64,000 bases of DNA from Paenibacillus oceani (GCF_014705615.1 NZ_JACXJA010000014.1:124001-188000), one strand, 5' to 3'; counted from the first letter of the stretch, positions 17,179-25,935 are shown. Numbers and translations are program-made. Notes: generated by a model from the sequence alone, not told the origin.

Positions 17179-17697
17179 ATGAACGAATTTATCCGGTATA
17201 CGATTTTATTTATAAGACAAGGCAGCCGGATTTTACTGCTGAACCGCAATTCGGCACCGGCTAAAGGGCTGTGGAACGGAGTGGGCGGCAAGCTCGAAGC
17301 CGGAGAAACCCCGATGGCCGGAGTTTTGCGCGAGGCATGGGAGGAAACGGGCATTCGTTTGACCGATGTGGCGTACAAAGGAGTTGTCAGTTGGGAGTCG
17401 GACGTTTCACCGCGCGGAGGAATGCATGTATTTATGACTGAGCTGCCGCCGTCGCTCGCTTACCCGACTCCTGTCCAGATGGAAGAAGGGCTGCTCGATT
17501 GGAAGGAGATCGAGTGGGTGCTGTCGGATCACAACTTCGGTATGGGGGAGATTATTCCGCGTTATTTAAGGACCGTACTCGAAGATGATTCTTGCTATGT
17601 TCACCATTGTGTGTTTCACCAGCACAAAGTCATTGCTTACGAGCGCAGACAAATGGAGCCGGTGTTAGCCGGTGCGGTTATTAGGAAAGGCTGCTAA
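17179..17697 (+). CDS. Nudix hydrolase (MutT/8-oxo-dGTP diphosphatase-like)
   Basis: 172 residues. The complete Nudix box runs from Gly37 to Ile59 (GGKLEAGETPMAGVLREAWE then ETGI), with metal-binding Glu52, Glu55 and Glu56 in place. WNGVGGKLE and the preceding ILLLNRNSAPAKGLW match MutT-type enzymes that clean oxidised or aberrant nucleotides, but substrate range cannot be fixed from sequence. The segment after residue 135 is longer than in minimal MutT proteins. GAGGGAG precedes the ATG. Confidence 0.85.
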   Translation: MNEFIRYTILFIRQGSRILLLNRNSAPAKGLWNGVGGKLEAGETPMAGVLREAWEETGIRLTDVAYKGVVSWESDVSPRGGMHVFMTELPPSLAYPTPVQMEEGLLDWKEIEWVLSDHNFGMGEIIPRYLRTVLEDDSCYVHHCVFHQHKVIAYERRQMEPVLAGAVIRKGC

Positions 17698-17742
17698 GAT
17701 GAAGCAACAGGTAATCCGAGAGGAGGCTTCACTCACTACGGG

Positions 17743-18312
17743 ATGGTAGACTGGACAACTATTACACACATGAGCCGAGGCACCGAGGTCCAGCGGAACG
17801 CTTCCCGGATTATCAGATCGTACGGTTTGCTTGAGAAGCTGAAGCCTTTTCGGCCTGCGGTGGTCGGCACGATCCCTATCGCAATCGATATTCCGGGCAG
17901 CGACCTGGACATCGCGTGCGAAGTGGAAGATTTCGCATATTTTGAGCAGACAGTTAGAGAGGTATTCGGTCATCACGAGATGTTCGGCTACTCCTACAGA
18001 AGTGCGGAGCCTCCACGTGCCGAGCGGGCGGTGGTACGTTTTTGCTGCGACGGTCTTCCGATTGAGATTTATGGAGAGCAGACTCCAGTGGAGCGACAGA
18101 ACGGATTTATCCATATGGTTGTGGAAGCGCGTCTGTTACAATTGTTCGGAGACCCTGTCAGGATCGCCGTTCTGGCCAAGAAACGGGCCGGACTCAAGAC
18201 GGAGCCGGCTTTCGCCGACTATTTCGGGCTCGAGGGTGACCCCTATCAGGCGCTGCTGGAGCTTGCGAAGGAGCCGGATGAACGTTTGATTCAAATGCTT
18301 GCAGGTAGATAA
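17743..18312 (+). CDS. DUF4269 protein (nucleotidyltransferase-like fold)
   Basis: 189 residues. The block VVGTIPIAIDIPGSDLDIAC near residue 40 is the DUF4269 signature and resembles the GS...D.D metal site of nucleotidyltransferases. A later YGEQTPVERQNGFIHM and LAKKRAGLKTEPAFADYFGL complete the family pattern. Function is unknown; a nucleotidyl- or phosphotransferase is a guess. The GAGAGGAGG site sits about 15 bp before the ATG, rather far, but no better start is in frame. It may be cotranscribed with the Nudix gene 46 bp upstream. Confidence 0.75.
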   Translation: MVDWTTITHMSRGTEVQRNASRIIRSYGLLEKLKPFRPAVVGTIPIAIDIPGSDLDIACEVEDFAYFEQTVREVFGHHEMFGYSYRSAEPPRAERAVVRFCCDGLPIEIYGEQTPVERQNGFIHMVVEARLLQLFGDPVRIAVLAKKRAGLKTEPAFADYFGLEGDPYQALLELAKEPDERLIQMLAGR

Positions 18313-18345
18313 TGTTGGGTTTGTATACTCTTGACGGGAGCGAGC

Positions 18346-18996
18346 ATGCAGATGAACTATAAAACGATTCTTTTTGATTTTGACGGAACGTTGGCGGATA
18401 CGCTGCCGGTGTGTATTTATTCGATCGGGGAGGCGTTCTCGAAGTATGACGGGAAATCGCTGAGCGCCTCTAAGGTGGTGGCGATGTTCGGTCCTACGGA
18501 GGCCGATATTATCCGGCTTAATCTGGGAAACCGCGACTCTGCAGAAGATGCTGTCCGTTTGTTCTACGATTGCTACGTCCGGGAGCACGACCGGATGGTG
18601 AAGCCCAATGCCGAAATCAACAGCCTTCTCGAACGTTTGAAGGCGCGCGGACACCGGATGGGCATCGTTACTGGGAAAGGAAGGGCGGCGCTGGATATCT
18701 CTTTGGAAAAGCTGGGGATGGGCGGGTATTTTGACGTAACCGTATCCGGCGACGAGATGACGCGCCCCAAACCGGACCCGGAAGGGGTACTAACGGCGAT
18801 GAACGCGCTTGGCGGCACTAGGGAGGAGACGGTGTTTATCGGCGACAGCGAGGCGGATATGCGTGCAGGCAAAGGGGCGGGCGTGTTCACGATCGGAGCT
18901 CACTGGCTGGAGCATGTGCAGACACACCGTTTTGATACGACGCCCGATATGTACATTACCCGGGTCGCGGAACTGATTGACTTTCTGAAAGACTAG
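18346..18996 (+). CDS. HAD-family phosphatase (PpaX/phosphoglycolate phosphatase-like)
   Basis: 216 residues from the ATG at 18346; GGGAG lies 5 bp before it, and ATG 18352 is an alternative. All HAD motifs are present: DFDGTLADT (nucleophile and acid/base Asp), a Thr in IVTGKGR, Lys in RPKPDPEGV and the acidic GDSEADMRAGK. A helical cap lies between motifs I and II, as in PpaX, Gph and beta-phosphoglucomutase-like enzymes. Cytoplasmic. Substrate uncertain: pyrophosphate, phosphoglycolate or another small phosphate ester. Confidence 0.87.
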   Translation: MQMNYKTILFDFDGTLADTLPVCIYSIGEAFSKYDGKSLSASKVVAMFGPTEADIIRLNLGNRDSAEDAVRLFYDCYVREHDRMVKPNAEINSLLERLKARGHRMGIVTGKGRAALDISLEKLGMGGYFDVTVSGDEMTRPKPDPEGVLTAMNALGGTREETVFIGDSEADMRAGKGAGVFTIGAHWLEHVQTHRFDTTPDMYITRVAELIDFLKD

Positions 18997-19044
18997 GACG
19001 GGCTAACCGAAACGGATACATCCAGGAAGGAGCGGGGGTGAGCA

Positions 19045-19581
19045 ATGAAGCCGGATTTGCCTTACGAAGCTATTATTTTCGATATGGATAATACGTTGCT
19101 GAAATCGTCTATAGACTTCCCGCAAATTAAAAGTGAAGTGTTCGCTCTGCTGTGCAAGGAACAACTGCTCCCTCCCGGTTTCCCGGTCGGCGACCATACG
19201 ATCGCCACCTTAATTGAGACGGCTCGCAATACGCCCGGGATGACGCCGTCGCTCGATCAAACGGTATGGGAGATCGTCGTAGAAGGGGAACGGGCGGGGA
19301 TGGCGGGAGCGGGACTGGAGCCGCATGTGCCCGAGTTGCTGGAGAGGCTTCATGGCCGGTATCCGTTCTCCGGAGTGGCCGCGCTGCTTGCGCATTACCC
19401 GCATATTCGCCCCGAAAAGTGGCTGTCTGTCGGCGATTCCTGGATCGACGGGAAAGCGGCGCAGGGAGGCGGAGTCGCTTTTCTGGCGTATAACGCAAAA
19501 GTGGCGGAGCTTGTGCGAAGAGAAGTTCCGTCCATCGGACATATTCAATCGATGCGGGAGCTGCTTGGTTTTTTGGAGTAG
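19045..19581 (+). CDS. HAD-like hydrolase with in-frame internal deletion
   Basis: 178 residues, about 45-50 fewer than related HAD enzymes. Motif I (FDMDNTLLKS) and motif IV (LSVGDSWIDGKAA) are intact. The segment between, which should hold motif II (Thr/Ser) and the catalytic Lys of motif III, is missing: LERLHGRY runs straight into PFSGVAALLAHYPHIRPEKW, which corresponds to sequence normally following the lost Lys-Pro. The reading frame survives, so the gene looks whole but the product should lack phosphatase activity. GGAAGGAGCGGGGG precedes the ATG. Better considered a degrading paralogue of its neighbour at 18346. Confidence 0.7.
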   Translation: MKPDLPYEAIIFDMDNTLLKSSIDFPQIKSEVFALLCKEQLLPPGFPVGDHTIATLIETARNTPGMTPSLDQTVWEIVVEGERAGMAGAGLEPHVPELLERLHGRYPFSGVAALLAHYPHIRPEKWLSVGDSWIDGKAAQGGGVAFLAYNAKVAELVRREVPSIGHIQSMRELLGFLE

Positions 19582-19802
19582 GACAGGCACCGCTGTGTAA
19601 AAGGAAAACGTACAGCCTGCACCGAGGGCTGCCTGCAAAGTCATTTTGCAATTTTTTGAGCCCCCTTAGGACCCGTGTTCCTTGAGAAAAAGGATCTCGA
19701 TCTCCACCTTACCGTGGAATTGGAGGTCCTTTCGTTTGGAAAGGGGGACGTTCCCGTGGGACTGACACTGGGGAAATGTGGACTATACAAGGTCGATGCA
19801 TG

Positions 19803-20009
19803 TCAAGGCACCAGCTTGTCATGCCCTTTCGGGTCGAGCATACCGGGATTCAGGCCGGTGGAGCTGATCGCTTCTTCTTTCATAGCGGTGCTGCAGGACT
19901 TACATATGTAGAGCTTGGTCAAGTTCATTTTCAGTTTCGGGTAATACGGATCGCTCGCTTCCAGGCGGTACTCTTTTCGGCAGGTCATACACTTCGCTTC
20001 GAGTGACAA
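19803..20009 (-). CDS. Small zinc-ribbon protein (YlaI/DUF2197-like)
   Basis: 68 residues from a TTG start, chosen because GGGGAGG lies 8 bp upstream; longer frames lack a ribosome site. Two CxxC pairs (CMTC and CKSC) spaced by about 30 residues suggest a single zinc ribbon, as in B. subtilis YlaI. The tail STGLNPGMLDPKGHDKLVP is probably exposed. TATAAT at 20052-20047 is a good -10 element. Function of the family is unknown. A GGACC-type stem with a TTTTT run on the minus strand near 19684-19735 may terminate it. Confidence 0.6.
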   Translation of the reverse strand: MSLEAKCMTCRKEYRLEASDPYYPKLKMNLTKLYICKSCSTAMKEEAISSTGLNPGMLDPKGHDKLVP

Positions 20010-20216
20010 CAGGAATTCCTCCCCATAATCGGATGACTGCATAATCATTATATCCCATTCGGGAGCAGGCGGATGCGGCCGATTGTGAACGGGAGCGTAC
20101 ATTCAGCGCCAGGCACAAGCGGAATTTGTGCGTTTTGACGGCCGCAAGGAGGGCATGCAGCGAAAAACAGACGAAGCCTCCGCCGGAGCTCATCGCTCCG
20201 ACGAAGGCGCTCCCCT

Positions 20217-20456
20217 TTATCTTCTTCCCCCGTAACGCGTATTTCGAGCCATATTTACATTCGCCATTTCCCCGCAAAATTCATCCCGCTCACTGCAAGT
20301 ATAGACATGTTGATACACCGGCACACAATGATGGCGATTCACCACCTCGACAGCATGAACGACCTGGACGATTTGCGGATGATAGTGATTGCGGTACACA
20401 ACTCTGGGCGGATCGTATATCGCTTTGGTCGGACAATGGAAACCTTGAGAAGACAT
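20217..20456 (-). CDS. cotD: CotD-like inner spore coat protein
   Basis: 79 residues, rich in His, Val, Tyr and Cys. The pattern HCPTKAIYDPPRVVYRNHYH, followed by HxV repeats, is characteristic of CotD, an inner spore coat protein made in the mother cell. The ribosome site GAAGGAGGAAC is strong and 5 bp from the ATG. CotD genes are usually under sigmaK; a CATA-like -10 element (CGTATACTATGG) occurs about 45 bp upstream but does not match well. Good evidence that the organism sporulates. Confidence 0.78.
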   Translation of the reverse strand: MSSQGFHCPTKAIYDPPRVVYRNHYHPQIVQVVHAVEVVNRHHCVPVYQHVYTCSERDEFCGEMANVNMARNTRYGGRR

Positions 20457-20497
20457 ATCATGTTCCTCCTTCCAGTGTGGAGATTCACCATAGTATA

Positions 20498-20517
20498 CGA
20501 AGCGGGGAGCCGCTTCG
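20498..20517. repeat. 8-bp perfect palindrome upstream of cotD
   Basis: CGAAGCGG, GGAG loop, CCGCTTCG. It lies about 42 bp before the cotD start, in the promoter region, and could be an operator or a hairpin. Confidence 0.5.
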
Positions 20518-20674
20518 ACTGTACCTTCGCCCGGTTTTCGGGACGAGAGAACATTTTTTTATTCGTTTCGGCCCGGCATCCGCCTTTTTGTAGAGATACA
20601 TCGTGTCACTTGCCAAGTGCAGGCGTACCGTTTGCAGCATATGGTACAGAAAAGGACAAGGCAGGTGAACCGAG

Positions 20675-21430
20675 ATGGCACAAGGATTCGATTGTGCAAC
20701 ACCGTTAACCGCAGCGACGGCTGCAGCCTTTAAGCGGGATGGCTACGCCTTCGTTTGCCGGTACCTCGTTCCTTTAACAAGCTGGAAAGCATTAAAAAAA
20801 TCGGAGGCGGACCTGATCAGCGCCGCCGGCTTGCAAATCGTGTCCGTATTCGAAACGACCGCAAACCGGGCGCTCGGCGGACGGAACGCCGGACGGGCAG
20901 ACGGGCAAACGGCCGTTCAAGTTGCGAAGCAGGTAGGTCAGCCTGAAGGAAGCACGATTTATTTTGCCGTCGACTTCGATGCCCAGCCTTCACAAATGAC
21001 TACGATCATAGACTATATTCGTGGTGCAAATGAAGCGACCCCCGCCTATGATACAGGCGTATACGGATCGTATGCGGTCGTTCAGGCCGTTCGATCCGCA
21101 GGAGCGTGCTCGAAGTTTTGGCAGACGTATGCCTGGAGCAGGGGGCAGGTTGCAATCGGAATCCATCTCTATCAATACGATAACGGTCCAAGCGGACAGG
21201 GGATGCTGATCAACGGGATCATGGTCGATCTGGACGAATCGTATGGGGAAGAAGGGTGGTGGAATACTTTGGCGTACATGATCAAACCGGAGGATGCCAA
21301 CGAGATCATCGAGCGTTTTTTGGCCCATGAATTCGATAAAGCGTCGGATGCCGACAAAATCCGCCGCAACCAGCTCGCCAACGAGCTTCGTAAAGCTTCG
21401 GGACAGCCGGAGCAGATTTATAATGGGTGA
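20675..21430 (+). CDS. DUF1906 glycoside hydrolase-like protein
   Basis: 251 residues. The domain starts at residue 3 (QGFDCATPLTAATAAAFK) and contains YAFVCRYLVP, IVSVFETTANRAL, STIYFAVDFDAQP and a DTGVYGSYAVVQ segment, matching the DUF1906 TIM-barrel fold (Rv2525c type) related to GH25 lysozymes. These proteins are thought to act on or bind cell-wall glycans. The last 55 residues form a helical tail. No signal peptide, yet members are often spore- or wall-associated, so location is open. Followed by a terminator at 21471. Confidence 0.8.
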   Translation: MAQGFDCATPLTAATAAAFKRDGYAFVCRYLVPLTSWKALKKSEADLISAAGLQIVSVFETTANRALGGRNAGRADGQTAVQVAKQVGQPEGSTIYFAVDFDAQPSQMTTIIDYIRGANEATPAYDTGVYGSYAVVQAVRSAGACSKFWQTYAWSRGQVAIGIHLYQYDNGPSGQGMLINGIMVDLDESYGEEGWWNTLAYMIKPEDANEIIERFLAHEFDKASDADKIRRNQLANELRKASGQPEQIYNG

Positions 21431-21470
21431 CTAAAATGGGGTCTAAGCCGTTGAATATTCTACAACGAAA

Positions 21471-21505
21471 AGAGAGTGTGCGGATAGTCTGCGCGCACTC
21501 TTTTT
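21471..21505 (+). terminator. Rho-independent terminator after the DUF1906 gene
   Basis: AGAGTGTGCG pairs with CGCGCACTCT (one G-T wobble) and is followed by TTTTT. Confidence 0.75.
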
Positions 21506-21782
21506 ATAACTTACAACAAAACTGAGATTGCTGCATGTTTACATATTTCAAACAGGGATTGACATTGTTTAGATTTAGTACCGAAATAAGATTGACAAGT
21601 GTAGTACGAGAAGTGAAGGACAAACCGGAGTGTAGGTATGGTGGAAAATGGAGTTTTCCAGAATACGGAAGAGGGAAGCCCTAAGGTGGACCGAGCCATG
21701 GTGCTATGCGTACCACTGTTAATGCGATAACTATAGCTGAATACACTAACACAAGACTCTAAACCATGAAGAGAGGTACAAC
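21506..21782. other. Intergenic, no gene seen
   Basis: About 280 bp with frequent stops and no ribosome site. Two TTGACA hexamers (near 21565 and 21594) lack matching -10 elements. A minus-strand frame across 21511-21798 has unnatural composition and is not called. Confidence 0.5.
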
Positions 21783-21812
21783 AAAAAAACCGCCCCACAC
21801 AAGGCCGGGCGG
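21783..21812 (-). terminator. Minus-strand intrinsic terminator with no gene upstream
   Basis: CCGCCC and GGGCGG form a 6-bp stem followed by seven T on the minus strand. No minus-strand protein gene reads toward it, so it probably ends a small RNA. Confidence 0.65.
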
Positions 21813-21985
21813 ATCATAGTCTTTGGGGGCCGCTTGCGCGAACCCCCTCATGGGAGAGGAGAAACCGGACGAAGAGCTTATGGGGAAACGTAAGTCTTCT
21901 CCGCGGTTGTCTACGACATCTTGTGAATGTCGATAGCTTCAATATGGCCCGCAGAACCAAAAGATATACATGGCGGGCTCAAAAT
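21783..21985. ncRNA. Candidate structured RNA upstream of rsmD
   Basis: About 200 bp without a gene but dense in stems: GGGGG/CCCCC at 21825-21847; a long imperfect stem around ACCGGAC-GAAGA and TCTTC-CGCGGT near 21868-21907; CGACAT/ATGTCG at 21914-21932; and GCCCGC/GCGGGC at 21947-21978. On the minus strand the block ends in a clean terminator (21783-21812), favouring a leftward small RNA. On the plus strand it would be a leader near rsmD, where the ylbH leader RNA motif is known in Bacillus. I cannot decide the strand or match a consensus from memory. Confidence 0.4.
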
Positions 21986-21987
21986 TT

Positions 21988-22017
21988 TTGTGGTTTTTTT
22001 GCAGAATATGATACGAT
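21988..22017 (+). promoter_or_regulatory. Possible rsmD-coaD promoter
   Basis: TTGTGG (21988-21993), 18-bp spacer, TACGAT (22012-22017), about 100 bp upstream of the rsmD start. Confidence 0.45.
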
Positions 22018-22115
22018 AGCTACAGCAAAACCGCTATGGAGGCCGGAATCCAACGACGGGCCGGCCGGCCATTTACATAAAGGTGCCCGCAAGCGGGAGA
22101 AACGAGGGAACGATC

Positions 22116-22679
22116 GTGAGAGTCATTTCGGGGTCGGCGAAGGGCAGACCGCTTAAAGCGGTTCCCGGCATGGGAACGCGGCCGACGACGGATAAAGTGA
22201 AGGAAGCCATTTTCAGTATGATTGGGCCGTATTTTACGGGAGGAAATGTGCTCGATTTGTTTGCGGGCACCGGAGGTCTGGGCATCGAGGCGCTCAGCAG
22301 GGGGATGGAACGGGCGGTTTTTGTGGACGCCGACAAAAAAAGCGTGGAAGTTGTCGCGGCGAACTTGCAGGCGGCCCGGCTATCGGAACAGGCGGAAGTG
22401 TACCGGAACGACGCGTCTCGGGCGATCAAAGCGCTGAGCAAGCGGGATTTGCAGTTTGAGCTTATTTTCCTCGATCCTCCGTACAAAATGACGGCGATCG
22501 AAGAGCTGCTCCATTCCATGCAGGAGCTTGGTCTTTTGGCGGACAAGGCAATAGCAGTCGTGGAGCACGATGCAGTCAACCGTTATGCCGATGAGATCGG
22601 GGGGCTGGCGCTCCGGAAACGAGTGGAGTACGGTGAAATTGCCGTATCCGTATACGACAAGGTCGCCCCTGCGACATAG
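22116..22679 (+). CDS. rsmD: 16S rRNA (guanine966-N2)-methyltransferase
   Basis: Methylates G966 of 16S rRNA in the assembling 30S subunit. 187 residues from a GTG start with GAGGGA upstream; B. subtilis YlbH is of similar size. It begins [17 protein letters not shown], then [15 protein letters not shown]. The SAM site is [19 protein letters not shown] near residue 46, and the catalytic NPPF-type motif is [10 protein letters not shown] near residue 122. Pairing with coaD 62 bp downstream is conserved across Firmicutes. Confidence 0.93.
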   Translation: MRVISGSAKGRPLKAVPGMGTRPTTDKVKEAIFSMIGPYFTGGNVLDLFAGTGGLGIEALSRGMERAVFVDADKKSVEVVAANLQAARLSEQAEVYRNDASRAIKALSKRDLQFELIFLDPPYKMTAIEELLHSMQELGLLADKAIAVVEHDAVNRYADEIGGLALRKRVEYGEIAVSVYDKVAPAT

Positions 22680-22741
22680 TTGATGCGAGTGTTCACCTTC
22701 CGAAAAACAGTCTAATTTTAGCGCCATCAGGAGATGAGGAT

Positions 22742-23239
22742 ATGACTACAATTAAACACGATTATACGGTAGCCGTATATCCGGGCAGCTTCGATCCGGT
22801 TACCTTCGGACATCTGGACATCATTCACCGGGCCGCCAACGTGTTTGACAAAGTAATCGTGGCCGTTCTGAATAACAGCAAGAAGAGTCCGCTATTCACT
22901 GTCGAGGAGCGCAAGCAGATGCTTGAGGAAGCTACCCGAGGATTGACTAATGTTGAAGTGGACAGTTTCGGCGAACTGCTGATTACGTATATGGCGGCCA
23001 AGCAGGCAAATGTAATCGTTAAGGGGCTGCGAGCCGTGTCCGATTTCGAATCGGAAATGCAGATGGCCTCGCTTAATCACAAGCTGAACGACAAAGTCGA
23101 GACGTTTTTTATGATGACAAGCCCTCAATATTCGTATCTCAGCTCCAGTATCGTGAAAGAGATCGCCCGTTTTCACGGTCCGGTTTCCGATCTGGTCCCG
23201 GCCGAGGTGGAAGCGGCGTTGAGGGTGAAGTTTACATAA
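22742..23239 (+). CDS. coaD: Phosphopantetheine adenylyltransferase
   Basis: Transfers AMP from ATP to 4'-phosphopantetheine in the fourth step of CoA synthesis. 165 residues, normal length. The nucleotidyltransferase signature is [19 protein letters not shown] (T/HxGH) near residues 13-31; further conserved parts are [20 protein letters not shown] and the ATP-binding [23 protein letters not shown] precedes the ATG. The hexameric cytoplasmic enzyme should be functional. CoA made here feeds the fatty-acid operon further right. Confidence 0.95.
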   Translation: MTTIKHDYTVAVYPGSFDPVTFGHLDIIHRAANVFDKVIVAVLNNSKKSPLFTVEERKQMLEEATRGLTNVEVDSFGELLITYMAAKQANVIVKGLRAVSDFESEMQMASLNHKLNDKVETFFMMTSPQYSYLSSSIVKEIARFHGPVSDLVPAEVEAALRVKFT

Positions 23240-23397
23240 GCTGATCTTGCCGATTGTTTAGAAGAAAGCTTCTCAACGAACTCTTTCCCACGTCGCCTTT
23301 CCTGGTCGAATGACCCTGTATAAGCGGCAGCTTTTCTACATTCAGAATGTCCTAGATCGCTATGAATATGTTGAAAATGGCGCCCGTCCAAAGCCAA

Positions 23398-24702
23398 TTA
23401 CGACGGTTTTCGGAAACGAAGCAGCACCGAGAGCGCGATGGACATGGCGGCGAGTCCGGCAAGGACAAGCGCCAGGTCGAGCATCCGGTAGGGGGCAGCC
23501 GCCCACAGGCTCCAGGCGCCCAGCGTTACGGGCTGAACCGGATCGGCTCCGCTTTCCGGCAAAAAGCTGGGCTGTATCCGGGACAACCAGCCCGTTAACG
23601 GCCGCCATAATACGAAGGTCAGAACAACGGCCAAGCCGGCGTGGAGGAGACGGGACAGCAGAAACGATACGTACCGGAAGTCGGTATGACGAACGGCGGT
23701 TTGTACCTGCAAATGAACCGCGGCTCCGCTCCAGGCGAGCGCGGCACCGATCAGTGCGGCTGTAGCGGCATCCGGCATACCTCCGGAAGCGCTCAGCCGG
23801 TTCGTTCCGATATGAAGCTCGAGCAGCCCGGACAACATGCTTCGGACGGAATCCGCCGGGGACGACAGCGAAGGGACCGCCACAGAGACGACGTCCGCCA
23901 GCAGACCGACAATGCCGGCCGTGTCCAGCACGCCGAGCAGCACGGAGAACACGATCATCGTACCGCCGATCATCATGAGCGTTTGGATCGCATTGGAGAC
24001 CGAATCGCCGAGCAGCTTGCCGAGAGAGCGGCCATCCTCGAGACGAGCGGCGTGCATGTCCGACATCGCGCGAATGAGAAGGGAATTTCTGGTGCGAACC
24101 GGTTTCCGTTTGGTTTGTAAAACAGTAGTTGTACCGGAAAGCGGGGCATCCGGGAGGCCGCCGGGCGGTGTCCGCCACAGGAAGCGCATCAGCACGCCCA
24201 TACCGATCGCGGCGGCATAATGAATGATCGCGATTGCGGCCCCCGCCTCGGGACTATGAAGAAATCCCGCTCCGAGAACGGTCAGCATAAAAAAAGGGCT
24301 CGCCACATGCGAGAGCGCGAGTAAGCGTTCGCCGTCTTCACGGCTGACCCGCTTTTCCAGCCGCAGCTTGCTGGCCGCATCCGCTCCAAGCGGAAGACCG
24401 CCGACAGTCCCGACGGAGAGAACCCAGCCGCCGATGCCGGGAAGTCGGAACAGAAGCCGGGTGGCGGGCTCCAGCAGCGTACCGAGGCCGCGAATCGCGC
24501 CGAAGCCGGACAGCAGCTCGCTTAGCATCAGAAACGGAAGCAGCGAAGGGAATACGATCGTCCACCAGATCGTTAATCCTCCAAGCGAGGACTGAAAAGC
24601 CCGTTCCGGAAATAATAGTATGGAAAGCACGAGCACGGCCGTCAGCACGGCGAGCACGACGGTGAATTCGCGGCTTCTCGCGTGAAACGTCCCGAGTTGC
24701 AT
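23398..24702 (-). CDS. ylbJ: Sporulation integral membrane protein YlbJ
   Basis: 434 residues with about eight or nine hydrophobic helices and the nucleoside-recognition (Gate) domain pattern. In B. subtilis ylbJ is under sigmaE and needed for heat-resistant spores. Recognisable parts: WWTIVFPSLLPFLMLSELL, VGTVGGLPLGADAASKL and LALSHVASPFFMLTVLGAGF. The ATG at 24702 is chosen for the GGAGGCG 6 bp upstream. It lies opposite to coaD and ylbL; the neighbouring ylbK of B. subtilis is missing. The transported or sensed molecule is unknown. Confidence 0.88.
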   Translation of the reverse strand: MQLGTFHARSREFTVVLAVLTAVLVLSILLFPERAFQSSLGGLTIWWTIVFPSLLPFLMLSELLSGFGAIRGLGTLLEPATRLLFRLPGIGGWVLSVGTVGGLPLGADAASKLRLEKRVSREDGERLLALSHVASPFFMLTVLGAGFLHSPEAGAAIAIIHYAAAIGMGVLMRFLWRTPPGGLPDAPLSGTTTVLQTKRKPVRTRNSLLIRAMSDMHAARLEDGRSLGKLLGDSVSNAIQTLMMIGGTMIVFSVLLGVLDTAGIVGLLADVVSVAVPSLSSPADSVRSMLSGLLELHIGTNRLSASGGMPDAATAALIGAALAWSGAAVHLQVQTAVRHTDFRYVSFLLSRLLHAGLAVVLTFVLWRPLTGWLSRIQPSFLPESGADPVQPVTLGAWSLWAAAPYRMLDLALVLAGLAAMSIALSVLLRFRKPS

Positions 24703-24810
24703 GTGAATCGCCTCCAAACGATGGTGCTACCATGTTTACGCGAAGCGGCGGCGCTTTAGACCAAGCCTCTTCCGAGAACGGCGGGGCGATTGACCGGAGG
24801 GAGCACACGG

Positions 24811-25935
24811 ATGATGTACGATCACCACAGAGAACGAGCCAAGCTGAGATGGACGCGCAGCTTTCTGTCCACGTTTCTTATTACGCTGGCGGTTATCTAT
24901 GCGTTTTATTTCATTCCGGTTCCGTATTACATCTACAAGCCGGGAACGGCGGAAGAACTGAAGCCGATGGTTAGCGTGACGAACGGCGACCCTGAGGAAA
25001 ACGGGACGTTTATGCTGACTACCGTGACGATGGGACGGTCCAGCATCTTAAGTTTACTCACCGCCAGACTGAATCCGAATGTGGAAATCCGCAAAAAGCA
25101 GGAAGTGCTGCGAGGCAGCTCGGAGCAGGAATATTCGACCCGTCAAGAATATGTCATGCTGGATTCCCAAGGAAACGCCATTCAGGCGGCGTATAAAAAG
25201 GCCAATATCCCGTACCAAATCGAATCCCAAGGCGTGCTCGTCATGCAGGCGGTGGAAGGATATCCGGCGCACGGTATCTTGCAGCCGGGGGATCGCATTA
25301 TCCAGGTTGGGACGAAACCGGTCATCAAGCATGAGGATATCGTCAACGAAATCAAGCGGCATCAAGCGGACGAGTCGGTCGAGGTCTCGATTAAACGGGG
25401 GAAGACGGAAAAGAAGGTAGCGGTAACGCTGAAGGATTTGAACGCGATCGACGCGGCGAACGGCAAACCCGGAGCGGCGGGCGGGGAAAGCCGGATCGGT
25501 CTGGGCATCTCTACGGCCGAGCTGCTTGAGATTGTACCTGCGCAAGGGGATAAGAAGGTTACGATCAATGCCGGAGAAATCGGAGGGCCGTCGGCCGGAT
25601 TGCTGTTTTCACTGGAAATCCTCAACCAGCTGACTCCCGGGGATTTAACGAAAGGTTACCGGATCGCGGGGACCGGCACGCTGGACACGTTGGGCAATGT
25701 GTGCTCGATCGGCGGCATCCGGCAAAAAATCGTGGCGGCCGATCGGGAGAAGGCGGACATCTTCTTCGCCCCGGCTGACCGGAAAAAGGGCGAATGCAAT
25801 CTGAGCGCCGACGTACCGAACGCATCCGATGCGGCGGATCAGGCGCAAAAAATCGGGACGAAGATGAAGGTCGTCCCTGTCGCCACGATGGAGGAAGCTG
25901 TGCATTATCTCGAAACGCTGAATCCGAAATCGTAA
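24811..25935 (+). CDS. ylbL: Membrane-anchored PDZ/Lon-type serine protease YlbL
   Basis: 374 residues. One N-terminal transmembrane helix (about 17-37), a PDZ domain near 120-205 (GVLVMQAVEGYPAHGILQPG) and a C-terminal Lon-type protease domain with the Ser-Lys dyad: Ser261 in GGPSAGLLF and Lys306 in GGIRQKIVAA. Homologues include YlbL, implicated in degrading the cell-division inhibitor YneA after DNA damage, and streptococcal SepM. Catalysis should occur outside the membrane. GGAGGGAG lies before the chosen ATG. All key residues are intact. Confidence 0.9.
   Translation: MMYDHHRERAKLRWTRSFLSTFLITLAVIYAFYFIPVPYYIYKPGTAEELKPMVSVTNGDPEENGTFMLTTVTMGRSSILSLLTARLNPNVEIRKKQEVLRGSSEQEYSTRQEYVMLDSQGNAIQAAYKKANIPYQIESQGVLVMQAVEGYPAHGILQPGDRIIQVGTKPVIKHEDIVNEIKRHQADESVEVSIKRGKTEKKVAVTLKDLNAIDAANGKPGAAGGESRIGLGISTAELLEIVPAQGDKKVTINAGEIGGPSAGLLFSLEILNQLTPGDLTKGYRIAGTGTLDTLGNVCSIGGIRQKIVAADREKADIFFAPADRKKGECNLSADVPNASDAADQAQKIGTKMKVVPVATMEEAVHYLETLNPKS

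Noticed and set aside
17092-17184. 30-codon frame whose stop overlaps the Nudix start (ATGA)
   Set aside because: Possible leader peptide or remnant, but too short and without similarity; no ribosome site seen.
21511-21798. 95-codon minus-strand frame between the DUF1906 terminator and the structured RNA
   Set aside because: Rich in Ser, Cys and Phe with no family likeness or ribosome site, and it runs through the minus-strand terminator region.
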